Of a stretch of 64,000 nucleotides of DNA, positions 1 through 10,024 are shown piece after piece (the first letter of the stretch is position 1; each line of letters opens with the position of its first letter). Made by a program: the position numbers and the translations under genes. The stretch covers positions 33,859,513 to 33,923,512 of the forward strand of contig NC_053122.1 of the NCBI RefSeq assembly GCF_010015445.1, read 5' to 3'. This stretch comes from Perca fluviatilis. Its lineage: Eukaryota; Chordata; Actinopteri; Perciformes; Percidae. Under the pieces are notes generated by a model. That model saw only the letters and a program-made list of their open reading frames with translations, was not told where the DNA came from and searched no databases.

Positions 1-101
1 TGACAAGTACTGCACATGGGGTCAACACCGTGTACGATATCACAACATTACAAGATTCACGTAGGCATAAAAGACGTAGATTGATGAGAAAAGATACTTA
101 C

Positions 102-1604
102 AGTGACCAGGACACAGTGGAGGTCCATAGGTTCACCCCCACTCTGTTTCCCTTCTCCCTCCAGTATTTCTGCCAGGCGCCGGGTGTTGTTGACTCTCAG
201 GATGTTGATGTCATTCTCACAGCAGAAAGCCTGAATTAGGGTAAAGTGGATCTGCAGTGCCACATCTTTCACATCTTCGTCATCAGTGGCGAGGATGCAC
301 AAGACCACATTATCAGGGTCCCTGAAGAGGAGGAAAAGAAAATAGATGCTCTTAGTCCATTTACTGTATACTTTTCAATCCAATCCAAATGAAAAGGGCT
401 TTATTGGCTGGGAAGTTTCAATAACAATGTTGCCAAAGTTACATGTAGTACAGTACATTTCCAGCTAGACATACGTCAATCAACGTGTACTTAACGAGGT
501 TGTTTCAGTGGACCAGATGTCTTAACAACTGTCAGTAGAACGATAACTTAGTGTTAGCCGACATAACCTTGTACTTACACATTGAGTGATTTGGCAGCCT
601 CGTAGACTCCGACTGTAATGCAGCCCTGTGGCAACGCAGAGGTGAGGACTTCTTCCAAAGCTTTCGCCACTGAATCCATTCTGCAACACAGAGACAAATA
701 ACTTGACGTTAACGTCGTTACAACTGTACCAACAACAAAAGAAAACTTTCCACCGTGTCCCATTTTTTTTTTTTCTGGCTAACGTTAGCCGGACTGCTAG
801 CTAACCACCCGGCGTCGTCTCAAACACAACTGACAGATGTGCACAATTTTAGTTTCGCGACGTAACAAGCTAAGCGTTATCAATTTTACGGTTCAAATCG
901 TTTTGACAGCTGCGGTTAAGTAAACCGGCATATTGAAGACTTAACGTGTCAACAAGTATCCTGATATTTTTTGTTCACCTTTAACCAGTGTGCAGCGTTG
1001 TGTTAGCTGGTTATCGAAGACTGTCTCGCGACGTGGTCTTAACAGAAAAACAGTTAACCTAACTTAGCTAGCTAACTAGCTAGTGGTTCACAAACTTCTT
1101 CACGCCAAGGTCACTAGGACCCTCATTTGATAACGGTTTTGTCAGCGTATCCCATCGGATAAGATAGCCATTCTGTCATTGCGTTACTTACGGAGGAAAC
1201 TATACTGAACATGAAATATTCCCATTTTTGTTGGGGTCCTCGTGGAACCACCCTCAAGTGCCCCTGGGGGTCCCCGGACCCCACTTTGGGAGCCACTAAG
1301 CTAACCGATCAAAGAGGCTACTGTATTTTAATATCCGTCGTCGGTGCCCGTAAGTAACGTTAACGTTAGTTAGAACACACATTTCTTTGAAATCGCCTTT
1401 ATCGTGCATATATCTGTTTAATGCATGCAATGTTGCTGCACACAAACACTTGTATGGTGGCGATAATCAGCGTAACTTTAGCCGGTCGACGTCCGCTAAA
1501 GTAACGTTAACGTTATGCATCGACTAGAATACATGGAATTAGTCAAAAATCCATATTATTTACCTTTCTTGAGAGTAATCCCCACTTAGTTCCTCAAATG
1601 TCAT
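102..1604 (-). CDS. gadd45a: gadd45a-type growth arrest and DNA-damage-inducible protein, partial (exons 1-3)
   Basis: GADD45 proteins are small acidic nuclear stress proteins of the L7Ae/pelota-like fold. They bind PCNA, p21, CDK1/cyclin B and MEKK4, linking DNA damage to arrest, repair and p38/JNK signalling. Three coding exons join in frame with GT/AG borders: 1564-1604 ([13 protein letters not shown] plus two bases), 579-680 ([13 protein letters not shown], then [13 protein letters not shown]) and 102-321 ([12 protein letters not shown] to DLHCVLVT). Diagnostic runs are [20 protein letters not shown] and the acidic [10 protein letters not shown]. Donors read GTAAGT after exons 2 and 3. 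Exon 1 encodes 13 residues, as in vertebrate GADD45A, and the ATG opens this conserved MTxEE start. Introns 1 and 2 are 883 and 257 bp. The last exon (the family's NPHSSQW-like end) lies left of base 1, and bases 1-101 are intron 3. The exon 3 sequence favours the alpha over the beta or gamma paralogue by family knowledge. Whether it is the aa or ab teleost duplicate cannot be told. Confidence 0.96.
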
Positions 1605-1929
1605 GTTGTACATAAAATCCTAATCCACGTTAGAGCAAAGAGTGTAGTACTGGCGAGTTATCCTGGTATCTTCTCGACTAAACACACACACTTTATCTGT
1701 TGTCCGCTGTGCTGCAACTGAGAGATAAATCTGGCAACTTCACATTAAAACTGTCCGAGACAATGCTAGTCAGGCGAATATTTGCATAGCTGTGATCATT
1801 GGTCGTATGCTAATTCTTCGAGTGTGCTCTCAAGTGGGATTGGACAGACACACAGCAACAGGCGTGCCTGTCTCCAACCGGGTTAACTGCAGCTGCCTGC
1901 TGTCCTCTAACATTTTTAGGCTAACGTTA
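1356..1929. other. CpG-bearing AACGTTA palindrome cluster in gadd45a 5' region
   Basis: AACGTTA occurs at 1356, 1362, 1503, 1509 and 1923, with a further copy at 781. Overlapping pairs form TAACGTTAACGTTA. Elsewhere in the window the motif was noticed only near 13474 and 13562. It may be an ordinary teleost low-complexity motif near promoters or a binding site; no factor is assigned. Confidence 0.5.
1605..1850 (-). promoter_or_regulatory. gadd45a 5'UTR and proximal promoter with octamer and CCAAT boxes
   Basis: Upstream of the ATG on the minus strand lie a perfect octamer (ATGCAAAT, 1780-1787), an inverted CCAAT box in full NF-Y context (GACCAATGA, core 1798-1802), an octamer-like ATGCTAAT (plus strand, 1807-1814) and a second CCAAT (1839-1843). 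Human GADD45A is known to be driven by OCT-1 and CCAAT/NF-Y elements through which BRCA1 and histone-deacetylase inhibitors act. The same pair, about 10 bp apart, sits here. A weak TTTTAAT at 1745-1751 could act as a TATA-like element, placing the start near 1700-1720. That last point is inference. Confidence 0.7.
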
Positions 1930-2184
1930 CAATGAAAAAATCTATTCAGTAGCTTCGCTGCAAAACATCTTTAGCTAGTCCTGTTCTAATAACTTTTGTA
2001 CAGCTGAAACGTTAGTTTTACAGGTGAACATCTAGCATCCCCAAAACGTTGCACAAAGACACTACAATAATGATTTCTGGCAATGTAAGAACAACCTGAA
2101 CGTAACATTTTTTTCTGTCAATGCAAGAACAACCTGAACATAAATATTTGAAATATATTTGCTCAAAGTAAATTAATTTCTGTT

Positions 2185-2480
2185 TACACAGATGCGGAAC
2201 TCACCCTCTCTGCCGGACAGGGACAGACAGAGACGGATTAGAACAAATAGTATACTACAAAGGATCTTTGGGACAGGTTTTCAGGACAACTGCATGGCAA
2301 CGGGACGCTTCTGAAGAAACACTGCTCTCTGATTGGTCCGCTGTGAAGCGTGCGAAAACCCAGCGAAACTCCGCGCGAGATCCAAAGGACTGGCGCGAGA
2401 AAGACAGGATCATGGAGCCAACACCGACCAAGACTATTATTATACACCTGCCTGGCACTGCTTAAAAACTAGGTCAGTAG
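2185..2480 (+). other. GC-rich patch with CCAAT box, possible divergent promoter or 5' exon
   Basis: This 300-bp stretch, 600-900 bp upstream of gadd45a, is richer in GC and CpG than its surroundings (CGCGCGAG near 2372, GGCGCGAG near 2393). It has an inverted CCAAT (ATTGG near 2333). An ATG in good Kozak context at 2412 opens only a 17-codon frame ending in TAA at 2462, followed by AG|GTCAGT, which resembles a splice donor. It could be the first exon of a divergent non-coding transcript or just GC-rich spacer. No protein family is recognised. Confidence 0.25.
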
Positions 2481-3655
2481 CATTCCTTGCTTCTACTTGA
2501 TTGGTTTCTGTTTTAATTCAGGTCTACATTTGAATACAGAAGTAAAGTTCATATAACACATATTAGCACTTCTGGGTATGAGGATGTCCACATGTGGGGG
2601 TGGGGGAGGGCACCTTGGGGAATGGGGTTTTTTCTCTGCTCTACAATAATCTGGCCTCAATGATGAACATAAATCAAATAATCTGAAATGAGAAAAAATG
2701 AGATAATAGAAAAACTGATTCCACACAGGGGCATTGAAGTGTCACAGCATTAGAAGGCAAAGAACAGATGCATAGATTAGTTTTAGACAACCAAATATAT
2801 AATACTATATACATTATCATTATCATGTTTATAAGCTTAAAGCGTACATGGTATGAAATATACTATATACATATATATCAAATGTATTGAGGCAAAGAAT
2901 AATCCCAAATAAAGTGAAGGGGGACAGGTTGAAATATACATTTTTATTACAAGACATTTCACTTGAGGGAATTAATTTGGGAGGAGGGTAAAGTGTGAGA
3001 TAGTGATGTTTGCAGCTTGAATCAAACATGTATTTGTCTTGTCTGTATCAAGACCACTAGTTTCTGACATTCACATTATGACAGAGCCCTTGCACAATTA
3101 ACATTTAATCCGTTTTACGTGCTTTTGAATTTTAAATAGCAGATTGATAAATAATTCTTTTTTTTCTTTCTTTTTTAACACATTTCATTGATTTTTGCCA
3201 ATAAAAAGACAATTCTGAACAACAAATTGTATAAATCTTGGTTATACAAAAGTGTAGTATAAGTGGTATAACATAGTAATATAGTAATAATCACCCACCT
3301 TACTATAAATAATTATTTATCCACAGTAATTGGTGAAAAAAAAATCCATATTTCTCTTAAAACAGTTTTGTTGTAGTTCATCCTTTTCAATGTGATGTAA
3401 CAGACCTCGTTCTTTCAAAATTATTCGTACAACATTGATTTTTTTGTGGCACTTTTGCTTGTGAAATAGCTTTAAAAAATTAATCACTTCAGAGAAGGCA
3501 ATTCATACACTCTGATGCAAAGAAATGCCTCGGGGGAAGTGAAATGAAGCCATGCCGTGGATGTTATAGGATGTTATGCTGCCCCTTGGTGGCTGAAGCC
3601 AAACCTTACAGAAAAAAAGGCATGGCTGCACACTCAAACACAGTATATCAATGAA
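2481..3655. other. AT-rich intergenic sequence, no gene seen
   Basis: No exon-like frame, tRNA or complete transposon was recognised here. It is AT-rich with short A/T runs. The only notable site is the CTCF-like motif at 3579-3592, listed separately. Confidence 0.6.
3579..3592 (-). promoter_or_regulatory. CTCF-like motif (minus orientation)
   Basis: The minus strand reads CCACCAAGGGGCAG, matching the vertebrate CTCF core CCASYAGRKGGCRS except for A at position 7. It points away from the motif at 5221-5234. Binding is inferred from the motif only. Confidence 0.4.
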
Positions 3656-3867
3656 GCATTGTACAGAGCAGCCTAGCACATTTACTCAAGCAGGCCAATT
3701 TAAGTTTCAATTTGAGGTCAATTTTATGTCACCATTTTATGCTACTTAATACTTTTCACTACATTACATCAATCTGACAGCTGCAGTTAGGCTATTAGTT
3801 ACTTTGAAGATCAAGGTTTTACATACAAAATATGTGCTCAGTTATACATTTGGATGCGTTATAGATT

Positions 3868-4697
3868 CATCATCATCATATTCTTTATTCAGGACACAAA
3901 AAAAAAACGGTCCGTAGCAAAATACAAAACATAGCAAAAGACAGACAAATACAAGACAAAACACATATAATAAAAAATTACAATAGTCTGAGTTCCACAA
4001 TACACAAAAAGAGTGTTCAGATATTAGCATATAGACTAAAACGCCAATGGTTCCACAGTCTCAAAGGGAACCCAAGCGCACTCATTGCAGGGTTCACTAG
4101 TGTTGCAATGGTGCTGTTGAATGACTCCGTTAGTCTACACATATATCTGTACATGAGATTCCTGAGTACAGCAGGACAGGTGGATACATTAACACTTACA
4201 AACATTTGGCTTGCACTGCTCCATCGTGGCATTTTAAGCAGCAGCCTCATGCCATCATTATATGCCACATTGAGTTTCTGCATACTGCTTTTTTTTATAG
4301 CGCCACCACAAGTGGGCAGTATACACTGGGGTATACACAAAGTGTGGCCTTCACAGACAATGAACACATACTAAATTTGCGATACAGCATATTAGCTTGT
4401 GCATACATCATACAGTACTGTCTATGAATGTCCGTATCATCAGACAGGTCATCAGTTATATAGTGCCCTAAGTATTTGACCTCATCACACACACTTTAAG
4501 GACAGTACCAGACAGCGAGAGAGAGAGCAGGAAATGACAGTTTATTGTACTCCTCTTATTCTAGCAATCATAATATTACTCTTCTTAGAATTGTACTTAA
4601 TGTCAAAGTCTGAGCCATATTGGGAGCAGACCCTTAGTAACTGTTGAAGGCCAGCACTATATGGACAAAGAATCACCAGATTAATTATAGATTTATT
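3868..4697 (-). mobile_element. 5'-truncated non-LTR retrotransposon with 10-bp TSD
   Basis: The fragment is flanked by the identical 10-mer GTTATAGATT at 3858-3867 and 4698-4707, a clean target-site duplication. On the minus strand it carries decayed reverse-transcriptase C-terminal coding and ends in an AATAAAGAATATGATGATGA tail, the short-repeat 3' end common to LINEs. It inserted into the older repeat at 3660-5012. Confidence 0.85.
4017..4665 (-). pseudogene. Reverse transcriptase C-terminal fragment (LINE), frameshifted
   Basis: Read on the minus strand from 4665 down, pieces in more than one frame match the end of LINE reverse transcriptases. A piece with SAGLQQLLRVCSQYGSDFDI comes first, then VKYLGHYITDDLSDD and YAQANMLYRKFSMCS, then KKSSMQKLNVAYNDGMRLLL and ASQMFVSVNVSTCPAVLRNL. 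The order is that of the palm end, thumb and C-terminal segment of jockey-like fish elements. Frameshifts near 4300-4360 and a stop near 4530 make it non-functional. The catalytic FADD region is not present. Confidence 0.85.
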
Positions 4698-4709
4698 GTT
4701 ATAGATTTA

Positions 4710-4806
4710 ACTTTATTTTGTAACTGTTTTTAACTGCTCTTTAATGTTTTATGTAAAGCACTTTGAATTGCCTTGCTGCTGATATGTGCTATACAAATAA
4801 AGCTGC
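4710..4806 (+). mobile_element. LINE 3' tail (L2/CR1-like)
   Basis: The sequence runs AAAGCACTTTGAATTGCCTT then GTGCTATACAAATAAAGCTG. This is the standard 3' end of a fish LINE family, on the plus strand. No coding part is kept. Confidence 0.6.
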
Positions 4807-5012
4807 AGAATAAAAGGTAGTTAGAAATAGCTTCCTTTTGACCTACGACATAAATACATAGTATATGTAATAATAAGAATCCAATAATATGACACATTCT
4901 GCTGCCTAATCAGTACTTTTATTTTAATACTTAAAGTACATGTTGCTACTATTACTTCTGTACTTGTTTTTTACTTAAGTAAAAGATGTGAATACTTCTT
5001 TCACTAGTTGGC

Positions 5013-5617
5013 CCGATTAAATCCTTCAAATCACTTTTCATAACTCACTGTTACACAATGCATAACTGATTTTACTTAAATACTAACCATATGTTACTAT
5101 TATTTTTATTTGGTGTTTGTATAAATTACTTTGTTTTTATAACATTTCATTTACATATTTACCTCATGGTGGCAGTTGATGGAACTGAATAAACAAGTGT
5201 CCCATGTGTTCCAGGAGCCTCCAGCAGGGGGCAGCACTAGAACACCTCAGACCATACACAGGGACCACATGGACCTGTTATCTTCTCTCCTCCTGTCCAT
5301 AAACACACCACCCCAGGGATTGATGCACCTATGTCCAGTTCCACACCAGTTTCACATCAGCTACAGCACCTGTTGATTTGATTGACGTTTTTACTTCTGA
5401 GATTCAAAATTAAACTTTATTTCCCCATTTGCATGCTTACATTTTTAGAGTATGAATGACCTGACAGTAACATGAATGTCTGTCTCCAAGGTGCTGATCG
5501 CTACTAGAATAATGTTACAGACATGACTAGCTACCGCCCATGCTCTATGAAATATTGCTGGAGGTTCATCACTACATACAGTGAAAAATCGATAAAAAAG
5601 AAGTAAATACAGTGTTA
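5013..5617. other. Unique intergenic sequence with one CTCF-like site
   Basis: No gene is visible. The strong CTCF-like motif at 5221-5234 lies here and the rest is unremarkable AT-rich DNA. Confidence 0.5.
5221..5234 (+). promoter_or_regulatory. CTCF consensus motif (plus orientation)
   Basis: CCAGCAGGGGGCAG matches the CTCF core CCASYAGRKGGCRS at every position, with the favourable context CCT before and CAC after. It faces away from the weaker motif at 3579-3592, so the two form a divergent pair 1.6 kb apart, about 3.6 kb upstream of gadd45a. Occupancy is not shown by sequence. Confidence 0.55.
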
Positions 5618-5625
5618 CTCTAAGC

Positions 5626-6604
5626 CAGGGGTCTTCAACGTGTTTTAGGCCAAGGACCCCTAACCTGAAAGAGAGATGAGCAGGGGGCCCCCTACATAAG
5701 GGGTCTTCAATGTGTTTTAGGCCAAGGACCCCTAACCTACTACTACTACTACTACTATGTATTGTATAAAATTGAGTTGCTTAATAAACTGGGCCTAGGG
5801 TGTAGGGTGGCCTAAAGCCTTGACACATACTTTTTATGGTGCCATACAATACTAAGCTAGTATTTACATATTCATATATATTTATGTTTTAATGTCAAAC
5901 ATACATGTGGAAGGCACAATGAATTCCTAAGCTTAACTGTATCTATGGATGGCTACCATAGTAACTACCTTTAGACCAGTAAGCCTATCATCAATGTTGT
6001 TGAGGTTGTTGTTGGTTCTTTTACAAATAGGCTGATTTATCTTAGCTAATAATATGTTGGATTCATGTTAATTTATATTTTCAGACATATTTTAAATTTT
6101 GGAAAAAAAAAAAAAAAATAGAGTATTAATACAACAATTTGGCGGCCCTCCCCTGCAGTGACTCTGAGGGACCCCCTGTTGAAGATCTCTGCCCTACACC
6201 ATATATTGTATAAAATAGAGTTGGTGGCATAATAAACTGGGCCTAGAATAACGTGTAGGGTAGCCTAAAGCCTATTCACATACTAAGTGACTATTTACAT
6301 ATTCATATATCATCATGTTTTAATGTCAAACATACATGTGGAAGGCACATAAGCTTAACTGTATCTGAGGATGGCTACCAAAGTAACTAGCTTTAGGCCA
6401 GTAAGCATATCATCAATGTCGTTGAGGTTGCTGTTTTTAATGAATAGGCTTATTTTATGAATAGAGTTATCTTTGCTAATAATATGTTGGATTCATGTGA
6501 ATATACTGTATATTTTTAGACATATTTCAAATTTTGGGGGAAAATACTTTCAGGGTGTCCCCCCCCCCCGCAATGACTCTGAGGAGCCCCTGTTGAGATC
6601 TCTG
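5626..6604. mobile_element. Non-autonomous hAT element with 8-bp TSD and internal tandem duplication
   Basis: The ends are CAGGGGTCTTCAAC (left) and the complement of CAGAGATCTCAACAG (right). They are flanked by identical 8-mers CTCTAAGC at 5618-5625 and 6605-6612, as hAT transposases produce. Inside, the left-end sequence is doubled (near 5629 and 5699). A body unit of about 420 bp, each copy ending in a GACTCTGAGG...CTGTTGA right-end sequence, is repeated in tandem (about 5755-6194 and 6199-6604). There is no transposase coding. An A run at about 6104-6119 and a C run near 6559-6569 are included. Confidence 0.88.
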
Positions 6605-6612
6605 CTCTAAGC

Positions 6613-6924
6613 CTAACATAGAAAAATGAATGTAAAGGTTTGACTACTTTCTGATTTCGATTGCTAAGTTAGGTATCTTTTTCACAGTGCATATTGCTTT
6701 CATCTCTGGTTAAATTCAGCCCTCTGAGGTACAACGACACCTACCAGTACCCCCGGTGAGGCCGCAATATTTCTCGCTTTCTCTTCGGCCATCTCTACAG
6801 GATGTGGTTTCTCTACAGTCTGGCTGTAACTCCAGGAACCCTGAGACAGGTACTCCGAATGTTACACATCCCACACATATTAAATTCACTTTTTTTTTCA
6901 GTGTGGCCTTCTTGTTACGGTGGA
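6613..6924. other. Intergenic, nothing recognised
   Basis: The short frames here have no family resemblance, and I see no repeat or regulatory signature. Confidence 0.5.
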
Positions 6925-7215
6925 AAAATCAAGTTCAAGTTACTTTATTGTCCCCCCAATGGGGCAATTTGTTGTGCTGCAGATAGTATAGTACAAATCA
7001 CACACAATCACACACACAATACAGAGATTGCCTACCTTGCAGGCATAGTTAAAAACAATAAAAAACAGTAAACAATCAATAAATAGTAAGTCAATAAGTT
7101 ATCTGTGGTTCTTTATAGAATTAAGAAGTAGAGTGGCTGCAGGTACGATAGAGTGTTTATATCTGTTGGTTCTGAATTTTGGGAGTTTAAAGCGTGATCC
7201 AGATGGCAACATCTG
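6925..7215 (-). mobile_element. LINE 3'-end fragment (L2/Rex-like)
   Basis: It opens with AAGTTACTTTATTGTCCCCC followed by GGGGCAATTT, the reverse complement of a common fish LINE 3' tail. It then runs through A-rich sequence and a GATCCAGATGGCAACATCTG segment typical of that untranslated region. It is 5' truncated with no frame left. Confidence 0.5.
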
Positions 7216-7430
7216 AAATTCAGCCTATAAGGGATGAGAACTAACTTTCCTTTTCTCCTCGCAGAGACTGAAAGTGATGACCACTCCAGAAGAGGACCTG
7301 TTCAGAGTACCAACCGAAGAAAACACTAAACCCTGAAACAAGTCCTTCCTAAAAAGAACATGAATGGTGTGCTTGAACATGACTATTTCAGACTTTAAAA
7401 ATGGTCTGAAACATAACAGCATGTCGACAT

Positions 7431-7925
7431 TATACAGTACAGGCCAAAAGTTTGGACACACCTTCTCATTCAATGCATTTCCTTTATTTCCATGACTATT
7501 TAAATTGTAGTTTCTCACTGAAGGCATCAAAACTATGAATGAACACATATGGAATTATGTACTTAACAAAAAAGTGTGAAATAACTGAAAACATGTCTTA
7601 TATTTTAGATTCTTCAAAGTAGCCATGAGCTTCATGAGGTAGTCACCTGAAATGGTTTTCACTTCACAAGTGTGCTTTGTCAGGGTTAATTAGTGGAAGT
7701 TTTTCCCTTATTAATAGAAAAAGCAAAGGGTGGCTACTTTGAAGAATCTAAAATATAAGACATGTTTTAAGTTATTTCACACTTTTTTGTTAAGTACATT
7801 ATTCCATATGTGTTCATTCATAGTTTTGATGCCTTCAGTGAGAAACTACAATGTAAATAGTCATGAAAATAAATAAAAAAAATGCATTGAATGAGGTGTG
7901 TCCAAACTTTTGGCCTGTACTGTAT
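7431..7925. mobile_element. Tc1/mariner-type foldback MITE with arms of about 190 bp
   Basis: The left arm starts TACAGTACAGGCCAAAAGTT (from 7434). The right arm ends in its complement, TTTGGCCTGTACTGTA. The arms (about 7431-7625 and 7737-7925) pair over their whole length with few mismatches, separated by a spacer of about 110 bp. TA-rich junctions fit Tc1-type insertion. It has no coding capacity. Confidence 0.85.
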
Positions 7926-8354
7926 AATGCAAACTTGTTCTTCTTCTGACAGCTTGATGCCTTTGAGGTGATTAACATCCTATTTGAAACACATGTAACA
8001 CATTTCATTGAATATTGTAGGAGTTTATTTAACCTTATTGCATTTACATTGTCTATGTGTGTGTATGTGCCAGAGAGACTCTGTGTTTTACGCAACCTCT
8101 AGCAAGTACATGAACCAATCAAGTAAGTAAAGTATTAACTTCATTTTCAGCGTGGGCGAAATTGAACTTTCAACTTTCACTTTATTATCATGAAGCTTGA
8201 TCCGCAGCAAGCATCAAATAACAACAAGGTGGACAAACATAAAATAGTGGCAACAGCAAAAAAATACATTAAAAATTCCACATCACAAATACAAGGTACC
8301 AAGTTAGTGCTTCAATGGCTGGGACTTGACCTCCAGGGCCCTCAGCCTCACCTC
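7926..8354. other. Intergenic; possible degraded LINE tail at 8165-8300
   Basis: The stretch CTTTATTATCATGAAG at 8180-8195 followed by A-rich sequence resembles a worn LINE 3' end on the minus strand. Nothing else is recognised. Confidence 0.3.
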
Positions 8355-8646
8355 CAGGCCCGTTGGGTTAGGAACCGGAGGGTCGCTGGTTCAAGTCCCC
8401 GTACGGACCGAAGTACGGAGTGTGGACTGGTAGCTGGAGAGGTGCCAGTTCACCTCCTGGGCACTGCCAAGGTGCTCTTGAGCAAGGCACTGAACCCCTC
8501 CCCCCCACCCCAACTGCTCCCTCACTCTGACCCCCTCACTCTGACATCTCTCCATTAGTGTGTTTGTTTAGCATGTTTGTAATTCAGGCCTGTGTTCAAT
8601 GTCTGTGCAACTGTACTAACAGAGTGAAAATTGTGAATTCTTCTTC
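8355..8646 (+). mobile_element. V-SINE-like tRNA-derived SINE
   Basis: A tRNA-like B box (GCTGGTTCAAGTCCC, near 8385) is followed by the conserved central domain GGTGCTCTTGAGCAAGGCAC (8470-8489) and GAACCCC. This is the signature shared by vertebrate V-SINE/DANA-type elements. The tail ends in GTGAAAATTGTGAATTC. The 5' tRNA part is worn and the A box is poor. Confidence 0.8.
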
Positions 8647-8908
8647 TGCAGCCTGAACACCTTGGTACAGTTCTCAGATTTGTCCAGCAGAGGGGGGTAG
8701 ATGTTAGGTATTGGATCACCAAGGCCACTGTCCCGTCTGGTCGGTAGCTGTGAGGAGACTCATTTTTATTATGCACATTATGATGACGGATCTTTAGTTA
8801 TAATGGGTTTATCAGTGAGTGTTTATTTTGGATTGAAGGCGCATGCTTACCAGATATTTTGTAGGGTTCATTCACTGCAGGTGTCACACTTTTACTGGCA
8901 CATGCACA

Positions 8909-9901
8909 CAGTGGCGTAGTCTACGTGATACGCAGGAATATACCCACTAAGAAAGCTCCAGGATGTGGCCGGGTTGGCTCAGTGGGTAGAGCAGGCGCAC
9001 ATATACTGAGAGGTTTATGCCTCGACGCAGAGGTCCAGGGTTGGAATCCGACCTGTGACGATTTCCTGCATGTCTTCCCTCCCTCTCTCCCCTTTCTCAC
9101 CTAGCTGTCCTGTCAAAACAATTAAAAGCGGAAAAGCCCCCTCCCCAAAAAAGAAAGCTGCAGGATTTCCATATACCCACTTAAAAATGTGCAATAACAT
9201 GCAATAACAATATACTTTCCATTATAATTTTGATATATTTTGAATTGTCATCTGTGTTTTCTTTCTTCGCATAGGCTAAATAAAGGGATTTCCCCTGTAA
9301 ATTGGTGCATAAAAGTTTATCAGAATGCAGGAAATGAAGTCTTTGACGTTCAAAATTTTCCTGGGGGAGGACACCCAGACCCCCCACTATGATATGCACC
9401 TGTTTGTGAAAGTTCAAAAGGCCTGCAACATCTTTCTTTGCTTCTCATTTAATTGAATTCCTTTCAAACTGTCTACTTTACGTACATGCACCTGTAGTAA
9501 CACAAAGTAACACACATCGCCTGGCTGTAAATCCAGGTATTGATAGACAGGTGGTGATTTGTCTTCACTGTGCCAGAGTGCTTTGCAGTACTTTGAAGTA
9601 CCCCAGCGTGCATGATACAGTAATGAGGATGTAACTGGGTCTGGGTGTCCTCCCCCAAGGAAGTTTTGAGCATCGACTTAATTTCCTGTATTCGGATACA
9701 CTTTTATGCACCAATTTACGGTGGAAATACCTTTATTTAGCCTATGTGAAGAAGAACATAACAGATGACAATTCAAAATATATCAAAATTATAATGGAAA
9801 GTATGTTGTTGCATGTCATTGGGCATTTTTAAGTGGGACTATGGAAATCCTGGAACTTTCTTAGTGGATATATCACGTATATCACGTAGACTACACCAAT
9901 G
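8909..9901. mobile_element. Long foldback DNA element, left arm interrupted by a SINE
   Basis: CAGTGGCGTAGTCTACGTGA (8909-8928) pairs with the complement TCACGTAGACTACACCAATG at the right end. From there the two arms pair inward for about 260 bp (for example CTTTCCATTATAATTTTGAT at 9217 against its complement near 9781, and GGGGGAGGACACCCAGACC at 9363 against the complement near 9640). A SINE of about 190 bp sits in the left arm only. The CAGTGG end suggests hAT, but no clear 8-bp TSD is left. Confidence 0.75.
8965..9150 (+). mobile_element. tRNA-derived SINE with 16-bp TSD
   Basis: An A box (GGCTCAGTGGGTAGAGC, near 8975) and B box (GGGTTGGAATCCGACC, near 9039) are at tRNA spacing, followed by a TTTCCTGCATGTCTTCCCTC body and an A-rich tail. 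It is flanked by AAGAAAGCTCCAGGAT (8949-8964) and AAGAAAGCTGCAGGAT (9151-9166), a 15/16 match. It is not a functional tRNA gene. Confidence 0.9.
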
Positions 9902-9987
9902 GTTCCTAGCTATGTACAGATTCAAATATCTGCATTGACTGCATCTGGCCAACATCTGGCACTGATCAATATAGCATACCATAATGC

Positions 9988-9988
9988 T

Positions 9989-10024
<36 letters not shown>

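Larger units (their letters stand above)
3660..5012. mobile_element. Old dispersed teleost repeat split by later insertions
   Basis: The outer parts (about 3660-3867 and 4810-5012) resemble one teleost repeat rich in TACTTTTACTTAAGTA-type motifs, ending at the right in ACTTAAGTAAAAGATGTG and GAATACTTCTTTCAC. Its continuity is broken by a LINE fragment (3868-4697) and then a second LINE tail (about 4710-4806). The family name is unknown to me; the match is from memory of similar repeats, while the interruption itself is read from the sequence. Confidence 0.55.

Noticed and set aside
1..20. p53-response-like half-site in gadd45a intron 3
   Set aside because: Human GADD45A has a p53 element in this intron, but the fragment seen here has too many mismatches and most of the intron lies outside the window.
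8965..9150. Possible tRNA gene (A and B boxes present)
   Set aside because: The body and A-rich tail with target duplications show a SINE. The same applies to the copies at 30405-30507 and 43328-43530.
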